Assembly (NCBI GenBank): GCA_029237695.1
Contig: CM055279.1
Coordinates: forward strand, 21,145,919-21,209,918
DNA length: 64,000 nt
Direction of reading: 5' to 3'
Source: Conchocele bisecta
Taxonomy: Eukaryota > Mollusca > Bivalvia > Lucinida > Thyasiridae
Positions 1-12,300 of the stretch are shown here, piece by piece; positions within the stretch are counted from its first letter, which is position 1; each line of letters opens with the position of its first letter. The notes beneath the pieces were generated by a model. It was not told the DNA's origin. It worked only from the letters and a program-made list of their open reading frames with translations, and did not search any database. Both the position numbers and the translations under genes were made by a program.

Positions 1-201
1 AGTTTGTGTATGCATCTCCTCTGAAACCGTCCATTCAATCGATCTGAGACTATACACACGTCTTCTACACATATTGAAGATGTGCACCTTGGTGTTTTTA
101 TGCCGAAATTTTTTTTTTTTTTTTAACAAAAATATCATGTTCTCATTCATCATTCCATAGTTGCCTCATGAAACACCAACCACTGTGACCGTTGTTTACA
201 G

Positions 202-328
202 ACATCGAGACTACAGGGTCCAGTAACGAGTTCTACGACAAGTTCAGCATCCGATACCACATCAGCATCATCTTCAAGGCCATGTGGACGATGCCGTCAC
301 ATCAGATGAAGATTGTCGAAGAAGCAAA
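202..328 (+). CDS. UBE4B: UBE4B exon a (Ufd2 core)
   Basis: The acceptor is gtttacag at 194-201 and the donor gtgagt at 329-334. The exon enters in phase with two bases of a split codon and leaves two bases (AA) that join the C of the next exon to make Asn. It encodes [20 protein letters not shown], a strongly conserved Ufd2-core segment. Confidence 0.93.
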
Positions 329-3300
329 GTGAGTAGACAGTCTCATGGTTTCACAAGTCGTATACATAGAGGATATTCATATTTTTGCAACGAATATGAC
401 ATATATGTTCATCGATTGGTGTGAAATGGACATTTCACACCATGAGATGAACATATATGTCATATTCGTTGCAAAAATATGAATATTCTATTTATTATAA
501 AACGCTCCATGGAAATTAGCAGTTTGTTAGACTTTATACTGTAATGAATGTGTATTTGCAGCTTATTTGTAGTCCGGTACTGCAAATGCGCGTTATGAAT
601 ATAGATAGCGGAAGTAGTCATATTTTCACCGGAAGTTGTTTATTTCATCGATGAGAACATATGACTTTTATTTACATCGTATAACTATGTAGGTCTGGGT
701 AGGTATATAATAAAAGTATTTTCTCTCGTTGTTTGGCCGTAAGATGATGAATTGTAGTCTAAGATACATTTACAAGTTCCTAACTGAACAATTCTGTTTC
801 AGTCAGTCAGCCATATACAGTCGAACCTCCCCGAATGGCCACCTCTCTACAACAACACCCTCTCTATAACAGCCGCTATTTTATATCCCAAATGGATGAT
901 TTCCTCTGTATCAAACCCTTAGAATGCTGAGCACGAAACTTGTCGTCTGTTGTTGCTTTTGCCTTCTTTCTCAACAAAAACATGTTTTGACCATTTTAGA
1001 ATCATTTCCATTATGGAAATGATTCTAAAATGTTGCTAAAGCATGTTTTTGATGAGAATTATCGAAGAAAATATAAGTAAACAGCAGACGATAAAGTTTA
1101 ATTCAGCATTAACCTCCCTACATCCCTACAACAGCCACCTCTCTACAACAGCCAGTTTTGCGTCTTCCCATATGGGTGGCTGTTGTAGAGAGGCTGCACT
1201 GTATTCCATTACAGTCGGGTCAAGGGGTTTGTGAAACACATATTAGCGTGAAATATGAAGTAGAATACATGTACATTAATATGTTTTTAACAGTAGCCTA
1301 TTTCATCAACATTGCAAAGTATACTTTACTACCAAAGTATACTTTGAGGGAGTAATCATTTATTTTTCCTGAAATACATAATTTCACATAGAACTAACAA
1401 ATGCATATATTTCATGATTAAAAGTATGCAGAATTATTATACTGAATTTATTACATTATCACAGCCATTAAATGGCTGTGATAATGTAATAAATTCCGTA
1501 TAATAAAAATTAATAAATTAAAAAAAAAAATGAAAATTTCTCCCTCAAAGTATACTTTGCTACTAAAGTATACTTTGCAATGTTGATGAAATAGGCTACT
1601 GAACAATTCTATTTCTGTGACTCAGTCAGACATTTGTTCCATTGCAGCCAAGGCAAAGAGTTTGTGAAGTTTGTGAACATGTTGATGAATGACACGACCT
1701 TCCTCCTCGACGAGAGCCTTGACTGTCTGAAGCGGATCCACGAGGTTCAGGACGATATGGATAACACGGAGCAGTGGAACAGCCAATCTCAGGTACATGG
1801 ACAACACATGGTATATATCTCGGGTATATATGTTACATAGGTGGCTCAGGCCAATAGATAGTTGGTAAATTTCACTTATTTTCCTCTTTGTCGCCTGAAT
1901 CGTTTGATAGCATCATGTGGAGCCAAGCTAAAATAGTCTGGCGGCAAACACTAGTGTCTGTTTTACGAAACCTGCCCAAACTTTACAGATATATCCAGAA
2001 ATGTAAAAACATTTTTATGCCCCACCACGATAGTGGAGGGGGCATTTAGTGTTACCCTTGTCCGTTCGTCCGTCTTGCCATCCTTCCTTCCGTCCATCCG
2101 TCCGTCACCAACCTTGTAAGTCGTAAAACCGCAAAGTTTATTTCAATTTTTGATTCGACCCCGGTGTCCTGGATTATCTCTCCCTTTTCGACTTAGAATT
2201 TCCCAATTTTGGCTTGTAAGTCGAGATGTTTATGTGGATTTAACATGGGGAAATTGTTTTTTAGCAATAAAATCAGTACGTGATCAAATTTTACAAAAAT
2301 AAATATCATGTTTAAAAGGTTTTCGTGATATTGCTCACACTACCGTCTGTTTCACAAAAAAATATTATCCACTTTCCCAGGAGGTGCAACAGAGCCAGCG
2401 ACAACAGCTGGCGATGGACGAGAAGCAGTGTCGCTCCTACCTCACCCTGGCCACCGAGACTGTAGACATGTTCCACTACCTCACCGACAAGATACAGAAA
2501 CCCTTCCTTATTCCCGTAAGTCCCGGTCAGGTCAAGCGCTTTGTCGTTAGGTAACGGGTAAAACATGGTTGTCATCATCCATGCGGACCCTGTAGGTCAC
2601 TGTCGGTTAGGTTTTTGTCTCGCCCGCGAAAGCGGAAAGCGAGACATAGGTTTTGCTTTTCCGGAGTCGGCGGCGGCGTCGGCGGCGGCGGCGGTGGCGG
2701 CAGCGGCGGCGGCGGCGTCATCATTCGATGTTAAGTTTTCGTGTTACTGTCATTACTTCAACACCTTATCAGCTAGTCATCAAACTTTATACATACAGTC
2801 AAACTTGTGTTAAGAGACCACTCAAGGTAACTGCCAAAAGTGGTCTCATAACAGAGGTGGTCTCTTAATAGGGACAGCCATGTGGAGTGGGTACACGGAT
2901 GAAATATAAAACAACACTGTGACAACACAGTCAAGTAATAACATGTATACACATATATGTATGTTTATTAAAGTAATAACATGTACAATGGAAAACATAA
3001 GTTTGAATAGTAATATGGAATTAAATCAACATAAAAGTATGAGAATGTATTTACACACCATCAGTTACACAAGTATGTACAGTCAAACTTGTACTTGCGA
3101 CCACTTGTATTCAACGACTTCCCTCCGAGAAGAATTCCAGTATTGATTTCTGCTTCATTGAACACCCGTCCATTCTCAACACATTCAAGGAGCCCTGTAA
3201 CTTCGTCACCCAGTTGAGCACGTCACTATGTCTCTTCCCGGCTTCCATCATTTTCAGTGCCTTCACACGGTCCTCTAGCGTCAAGCATTTTCGTTTGGTA

Positions 3301-6300
3301 GACATGGTATGGTTACACCTTCATTGTGGTAATTTGGTGTAGCGAAATGGCATTTTGCGCAGGTTTATATGTGCCCACATTAACTCAAATTAATAATTTG
3401 CGACAAGCCAATTAAGGGTCATCTCACTCGTCAATAATTACGGGTTAACATTATTCACAGCGGATTAATTAGCTCACGAACCCATTCTTCGGTAATTGAA
3501 GTTCCGCGATTTACACCGATCAGGTCAATTAAAAATCAAGTGCATTAATATGGTTGATAGATAACAATTATCTATTTTTTTCTCTCAATAATTTCTATTC
3601 CAAACATGTTTTGACAGCACATGGCAATCGTCTTCATTTAACATCAGCGTGTATTCTGATATTTTTGTGAACGATCGACTGCATTGTGAGACGATTCACA
3701 TATGCTGCCAAAGCATACTTTTCAGTAATTAATATGGTAACCCGCGATGTATAAATCTATTCTCACGATAAGAGACCACTTTTGGCAGTTCCCTTGAGTG
3801 GTTTCTTAACACAAGTTTGACTGTAATATGGTAACAGCAGACGACAAATTCAGTTTCCCACGATCTATAAATCGCTATTCCAATGTCTTAATGTCTATAA
3901 ATAACCTCAGGCAGTCAAGGTTGCCACGTTACCTTAAATCAGTACGCGCCTATACACCTCAATACACACACAGTAGGCAACACGGCATTGTTTGTCGCAA
4001 TCAGGTAACATTTACACTTGACAGCAACACGTTTTATGGATTATAGCCACCGCTTATAGCCGTGTTTCGAGCCGTGTTTTCATGGGCGTTGACAGTCGCC
4101 GACGGTCGTTAAACACGTCGTATTTTGACGGAATGGGCCGTATTTATACGGTCGCTGGTCGCAGACAGCAGGTGGTCGTTCATTGCAAGTATGTTATTAT
4201 GGGAAATTCGTCGGGCAGGATTCAAACCGGTCGCTTACAGCAGGTGGTCGTTTATTACAAGTGGTCGTTAGCACAAGTTCGACTGTACCTTTACTATGAT
4301 ATGTAGATGAATATAGGACTATTCTCGGGACCCCAGGGTCAAGGTCAATGCCCCAGGGTCAAGGTCAAGGCGGAACAAGGTGAGACATTTGATTCCGCGG
4401 AATTCTTGTTAATCATTAGGCAAAACCTGTTTGTCACGACTTGGCCACATGATTTCTAAGTAAGGCCATACCATATCTTTTCTATGTTAAGCGTCCACCC
4501 AGTTGACCAAAACCTACCAATGTATCCGGTATAAACAAAGGTATTTATAATAAACGAAGGCAAATTTATGTTCAAACCTTCCTCAACCCTTAGCTGATTT
4601 TTTTAGCATAAATTTAAATTTCAGCCAGCAAACTTTAGAGAAAAAGAACCGAAATATATTCTCTTATTAAACTTATTAAGTGGACATTCAAACTTAACAG
4701 AGAAAGAACTTGCTATGGCTTAATCATCTTCCTGTTGAACGAACATAAAACTCCAGCCAAACTGGAGACCGTAGACTGGTTGTTTTGGCTGTTGTGCCGG
4801 GTGGCTTGTCCACTTCATTACACAGGTTGAAGTAACGATCCGAGGTCTATAAAGGCATTAAATATACTTAAAAGCATCAATTAGTGAGAGAAAAAAATCA
4901 GCTAAAAACAAATGATTTACTCCTCATATACACAGTTAGGCCATGGCAAGTTATTCCTCTGTTAATCATCCACGTGCGGGTAGGTTTTGAGACTGGTTCT
5001 GTGAAAAAACACTGTATCTATTTGACGCTATTGAAAACTGATTGGGGACTTGGCTCGTTTTATATTCATTCATGAATTTACACATAATAAGTTTAATCAG
5101 AGTATTTTCTTCTTATTTTTTTCTAAAGTTTGCTGGCAGAAATTTAAATTTATGCTAATTACTTCCTCAACCCTTTGCAGACTGCAAATGGTTGAAGAAG
5201 TTTTGAACATAAATGTATCTTCGTTTTTTTCAAGGCCTTGTTTGTTTTTACGGGATACGTAGGTAGGTTTTGGCCAACTGGGTGGACGCTTTACATAGAA
5301 AATATATGGTATGGCCTTACTTTGTATATGAGGGAGTAAAGAATTTGTTTTAGCTGATTTTCTTTCTCACTTATTGATGCTTTTAGGTATATTTAATGCT
5401 GGTCTATTTAGTTTTACTGAGAGATACTCAGTTCCTTCAAACAACCCAGACAAGTGTAGCGTTATATGGTTCACGCCATGTATTTTATCAATTTTTAACA
5501 CACATGTATTGCATATCCTTAGATTTTTTTGCGCCCTCTGTCTTCGGAAGAGCCGGGATACGTATAGCAGGGCTCCAGATAAGGAATTAGTAATTGAGTA
5601 TTGTTACTCCATCATTTCTGAAGCAATTGGGTATTTCAAAATTTTAATTGGGTAAAATTAATCACACTACTGTTTACACATCAACAGACAGCAATTTTTT
5701 ATTAGTTTGTTTTGAAATGAAAACATATCTTGGCATTTCATTAGAATTGTCTCCTTGGAGACAATTCTAATGAAATACCAAGATGTGTTTTCTTGGAAAA
5801 ATAAGAAATATATGCTATATTTGTTTCTTGGAAAAATAAGAAAAATATGCTATATTTGTGGTCTGTTTATTGTTTTCTGCAGCATGATAAGGTACCACAA
5901 TTGTTCTCATTGCTTTTTGATACTCACTACTTCTGATTTCAATTGGGTTTTTGGCAATTTTAATTGGGTATTTACGAAAAATACGCAGCTTATCTGGGGC
6001 TCTGCGTATAGTGTTTGGACTGTCTACGTCTACGTCCGTTTGTTTGTCCATAACAATGCAGGAATCCAGTTAAGAAGTTTGCCGGAGTTTCTCCAGTCTG
6101 CCATCGGGGGCATTTGTAAAATGAGATGGGAAGTCATTTTCCATTACATTAGTGCTGAATTCTAGTTCTGAAATTGACAAAAACCCGTTAAACAATATAT
6201 TTCCAGGAGCTTGCGGATAGATTGGCGGCCATGTTGAATTTCAACCTACAACAACTCTGCGGGTCAAAGTGCAAGAATTTGAAGGTGAAAAACCCGGAGA

Positions 6301-9300
6301 AGTACGGCTGGGAACCAAAGAAGTTGCTCAATTCTCTGACGGACATCTACCTCCATCTCGACTGTGGGGAATTCGCCAAGGCTATCGCCGCTGATGAGGT
6401 ATAGTAGAACCTGTCTAAATCGGACACCCAGTAAGCCGGTGCTTAGCCTTTACAAGAGATGGGAGATGAACACGACAAATTTTTATTTCGGTCAAATTCC
6501 GGGCATTACTTATAAACATGCTATTGTATATACTGTAACTTATTGCTGAGTAACTATTGTCGTCTGCTGTTGATTTTATATCTTGCCTTTATTTCTCAAT
6601 AAAAACATGGTTTGACAGCACTTCAGAATCATTTCCAATTCGAAAGTGCTTTCAAAGCATGTTTTTGATGATACAAATGGAAAATAGACAATAACAGGGT
6701 TCGCACAGGTCTTGAAAAACCCTTAAATTTGATATCTGACTTGAAAAACCCTTGAAAAGGACCATGGCCTTGAAAACCCCTTAAAAACAGATTAAAACCC
6801 TTAAAAAACCCTTGAATCTTGTTGTTTTCATTTGTGGGGTCTCTATTCCTGTATCTATGTCTGCAATAAAAAAATCATATAAAAATAAGTACTTTCAGTG
6901 TTTTTAGCTCAACTGAGCGAAGCTCATGTGAGCTATTGTTACCGCAATGTGTCCGTCGTCCATCGTCGTCCGGCGTCCGTCGTCCGTGAACATTTTCAAA
7001 CGTCTTCTCCTCGGTAACTATTGGGCCTATAGTCACCAAACTTCATGGTCATGGTCCTTAGGTAGGGGGATTACAAAATTGTTAAAATGACGTCATCAGG
7101 TAATCCAAGATGGCCGCCGTCTAAAAATAGCACAAATTCTTAAAAAATCTTCTTCTCATGTACCGCCAGCCGGATTTCGACGAAACTTGGTAGGAATGAT
7201 CGATGTACAATGCTCTTTCAAAGTTGTTAAAATGGTGACCCCGGGGTAAAAAATGGGTGTGGCCTGTGGGGTCAAATTGTTGTCAAATTTTATTTTTGAC
7301 CGAATATGGTCATGTCTATATCAAATCGAAGGTATCAAAGAGGCGATCGCTCTGGTTCATTATTTTATCGAAATTGGATGGTCATGTCATCCAAGAATGC
7401 CGCCGAAAGGTCAAAAGGTCGTTCTTTAAATATTAGAGATTTCAAAATTCTTCTTCACACGAACCGTTTGGCTCATGGTGGCCAAACTTCACAGTTATGG
7501 TCCATGGGTGAAACCTTTTCAGATTTGTTAAAACGGAGGTCGTCGCTAATCCAAGATGGCCGCCATCTAAAAATAGCACAAATTCTTAAAAAATCTTCTT
7601 CTCATGAACTGCCAGCCGGATTTCGACGAAACTTGGTAGGAATGATCGACGTAGAATGCTCTTTCAAAGGTGTTAAAATGGTGACCCCGGGGTCAAAAAT
7701 GGGCATGGCCCATGGGGTAAGATTTAATTTTTGACCAAATATGGTCATGTCATATATCAAATTGAAGGTATCGATGAGTCGATTGCTCTGGTGCAATATT
7801 TGTCGGAATCAGATGATTATGTCGTCCATAATGACCTTCAAAAGGTCCATTTATTCAAGATTTTGAACATCTTTTTCTCAGGAACCACATGGCCGATGCT
7901 GGCCAAACTTCATAGTAAGTTAAGATCCTTGGGTGAAGCATTTTCAGATTTGGTAAAATGAGTCCTCGCTTAATCCCAGATGACCGCCATCTAAAAATAG
8001 CACAATTTTTTTAAAACACATGAACTCAATGTCACATTCTCCTCTGGTGTTCATGGAGTCAGGTGAGCGAATTAGGGCCATCATGGCCCTCTTGTTTTGT
8101 TTTCCGTCCTACCTGAGTAGCAATTTGGTGCCACGAAAAATAAACGCCGGAATGTAATAGGGACTATTTAACTTATGGACGATTTGACCAGGAAGCCGGA
8201 AGAGTACTCAAGCGTTACTTCCCCTGAATTTTGTGAACGCGGTCTGCATAGAAATAAAGTGGTTGAATTAAGATTAATTTTGGAAATTTCACATGGCAAT
8301 ACCATGGTGTGTGCTTGCAATAATGTTTATTGTCATGTATTATTGGGCGCTGTCGTTTTTTTTCCAACTAGTACAGACATTTAATCTATTGTTGTTCGTC
8401 ATTGACATATTGTACATTATCGGAAATTCGTGCCTATCCTAAGTTCGTACACAACTAAAATTCTGTGATCTTTTTGTGACTTCGGTGGAACACTCGCAAT
8501 TTATTTGAATAAGCAATTTAGACAGTTATCATGATCCACAAATGTGCTAATATGAAATTAGGTGTATGTTAAATTAGGACATTAACTTTGTATTAGCTCG
8601 AACTAAATTGTCATGACATTGTACAAAAAAGTGTCCTTAAATTTGAAAAAAATATCTTGAAAAACCCTTGAAAAACCCTTAAATTTTACTCATGAAAGTT
8701 TGTATGAACCCCGAATAAACAGCAGACGACAAAAACTTAAGATAGCGGTGTAAGGGTTAATGTCATCTGCTGTTTATTTTTTCAATTTTTCACATCAAAA
8801 ACATGGTTTGACAACTTTTTAGAATAATTTACTGGACCAATGGAAATGATTTGAAAGTGCTGTCAAATCCATATTTGTATTTAGAAAGAAGGCAGAATAT
8901 AAAACAACAGCAGACGACAATTTTCATTCCCAGCATTCTAAGGGTTAACTGTTATGTATATCATATTTCAGTTCATGATTGCCAAGCACACAGCTATGTC
9001 ATGCAGTTTCATTTACAGTGGAATATCTCTAACCATTTTTGTTTTCCATGTACAGAGCCGTTTTGTTTAGCTTGTTCAACATATATTTATGTCATAATTG
9101 TTTATTAGCCAATAATTAGTTATTAATAACTATGTGTTGAAAATTTCCACATATGGAAGGTTTGGCCAGTGTACTGTGAACACAGAAACAATGGAAGTGA
9201 AGTTTGTATATTTCATATTATTCTTTTACATGATACAATGTATATGATTATTCTCACTGAAATATATTTACTTGAAATGAAACCTTATGCTATGGTGATA

Positions 9301-12300
9301 CATGTATGTCAGCAGCTGTGTCTTGCGTCTTTTAAATAACTCGGGTGTAATTTATAAACATTTGTGTGTCAATTAGCCAACAAACAAAAACGCCTAGCAC
9401 ATTTACAGTGGAATATCTCACCATTTTTGTTGGCGAACTTTTTAATGGCAAAATTTGTGAAAAATACTTTTTCATGCCAAAATTTCTGTATTTTTTTACC
9501 TTTTCATGAGTAAATTGGTAAAAAGAAGCCTCTTTTCATGTTTTGCCGCCCGAAAGGTGGAATTGAACCACTGTGACTCTCGTCACCTACAGGTTTGAAG
9601 CCTGCACCCCGGACCACCGAGGATCATTCAGGCAATCATTATAACCGCACCACCCGCTTATATAGGTGGCTGTTTACTGAACTATCTCACGATGGCTCAC
9701 TGTATTTGCATTTATGACATTATTATTTATATTAAATAGATAAATGGCAGTTATAAGTATATAAATCAGTCTGATGCCTTTATTGTCATTTTCAGGTACA
9801 TAATAACACATTTTGCCACTAATATGTTGTGAATGTCAATAATTACAAACAAAATAGAAATTGACTTGATTTTAGTTCAAGGGAGATAACTCGTGGCAAT
9901 ATTCAGTCCAACTGGTAAAATTACAAAAATTACCTATGTGTACACTAGGGCTCCAGATAAGGAATTAGTAATTGAGTAGCGTCACTCGATCATTTCTGCA
10001 GCAATTGGGTATTGCAAAATTTTGATTAGGTTTACACATCAACAGACAGCAATTATTGAATAATTTGCTTCGAAATGAAAACATGTCTTGGCATTTCATT
10101 AGAATTGTCTCCTTGGAGACAATTCTAAGGAAATACCAAGATGTGTTTTCATGGAAAATAAGAAAAATATGTTATGTTTGTGGTCTGTTTGTTGTTTTCT
10201 GCAGCATGATAAAGGTAAAGGCACCATAATTTTGTAATGCTTTTTGATACTCTCTACTTCTGATTTCAATTGTGTTTTTGGTAATTTTAATTGGGTATTT
10301 AAGCAAATACGCAGCTTATCTGGAGCTCTGTACCCATGTGATGTGTCCGATAACAAAAGTAGGTCAAAGACTATTAGATATCAGGATGTAAATATCAAAT
10401 GAATTTACACTTCATGAGAAATGGGGGCTTATTAACATTATGGCCAGTATAGACCCAGATTATCATGCACGGTTTGAGCAGGGTCTGCGCGGTTTGCTTT
10501 CGCTACAATAATTTGCCTCCGATATGTTTTCTACGGCTACAATTTGACCCATTCAAAAAATGTGAGCAACCGAAGTGCACACCCAAACCTGTTGCATGTA
10601 GGTCAAAATTTAGTAAACTGTATATTTTATATGTTTAAACAAATACTATTTGAAGTAGAACTAGTAAATTGCCAAAAATAATAGAACAGGGAAATCATTT
10701 TCCCATGGAAGCCATCTTTTCTCTAGTTGTTCAACGTTCAACATAACGAAATGAAGCTTTCAAATTTACAAGATATACATGTAAATGTCAGATAAACACC
10801 TTGACACTGTCAAATAACCAATTTCTGCATGTTTATGTTCTTTATTAATACTGAATTGATACAGCTTTGACAGTTTTATATCGCTAACATATCAAACACG
10901 CCGGATAACCAATTGCACAAATCACTCTTCCATGCGTTACATTAAATAGATGGGGTTAAATTGCTACCCTCGCAAGAGGTATTGAGCGGGGCAGCAATTT
11001 TTTTTTCCAGGATTGCTAGTGAAATCACTTGTAATAAGGCCAAACAAAAAATTGTTTGTTTCCTATTACGCTCAAAAAAGTAATAGGTAGGGAGGTAGGA
11101 AACAATTTTTATTTTGTAAAATCTTTTTGTCTTCTATCAACATCAGATCCACGCCCAATTTAGAGTAGTAATTGTCAATTCCGAGGAATTCCTACCGTTT
11201 CCGAGCCGAACCTGATAAACTTGATATCAAAATACACTAGTCTGGTATTTTATTTATCAGGTAACGTTTCATGCTCGAAAATGACAACAGATGACGTCGT
11301 TATCTATGGACAGTACGCAGATTTGTTTACGTTGCGTCATTACACATCCGACCAATGGAACGTCAGTTTTCACTTCGTTGTAACCCGGATGTTTGTATCA
11401 TGTCAATGCCTTCCATTTATGGATCTGGGGTCCGTTTCACTAAACTTGTACGACTAAATGTTTGAAAGTGCAAATTTAGGGTCGTCTGGAAATTTCAATT
11501 CATGGATTTACATTTATTGAGCATATCTGCATATGCAGCCTATGCTCAATAAATGTAAATCCAATAATTGTTTTCACGAAAATTGTTTTCACGAAAACAT
11601 TGTTAATGTGAAATTTACAGACTATCATAATTTTGCACTTACGAACATTTTATTGTACGAAGTTTAGTGAAATGGGTGAAATTTCAATTGATGGATTTAC
11701 ATTTATTGAACATAGGCTGCATTATATTACTGATCCTTCTGCTTTTGGGATTATTCTGATTTCAGGGCTGAATTTATAGTTTTTTTTGTCGCGCCTGCTT
11801 TAGCAGAGGCGCTACTACAGTCGGCGCTTTTTCCGTCGTCGTCGTCGTAAGGCAAATGCATTAAAGTTATTGTTTTTTTCACAATATCTCTTTAACCCCT
11901 TGCCAGACTTTCATAATATTTCACATCAATGTTTGTCTAGGGATGATGCTTCATTACGCAAATTCTCAAGGTCAAGGTCATTTATTTACTTGTAATGTTC
12001 ACGGTCAAATGCCTCGGCAGGCGCGATACCGCTTCCGTGGCGGAAGTCTTGGTTATTGTAAATATTCAGTTCTGATTTTGGGATTTTCCTCCCCATTTGT
12101 ACATGTACTTGAACATGTACATGTACTTGTACAGGTAATATATGGGATTTAATACTAAACCCATTGACCCAGCCTTAAATGACGTTAGCAGTTGATAGGC
12201 TGTTAAACGTTAACAATCAAATAAACAAACAAACGACCCGCACTACTTAGTTTCCAGCCCTGGGGTCTACTACCATATATCCCCTGAGCCGTTTTGTAAA

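Noticed and set aside
2565..2868. Ala-rich and Arg-rich frames over a CGG-type tract
   Set aside because: They are two frames of the same trinucleotide repeat inside a repeat element, without splice context or conserved sequence.
7306..7961. Several 60-140 codon frames with repeated peptides (DGHVIQDG-like)
   Set aside because: They recur in three HINE copies (also 18611-19798 and 60691-61138) in different frames with stops, as expected from shared repeat DNA.
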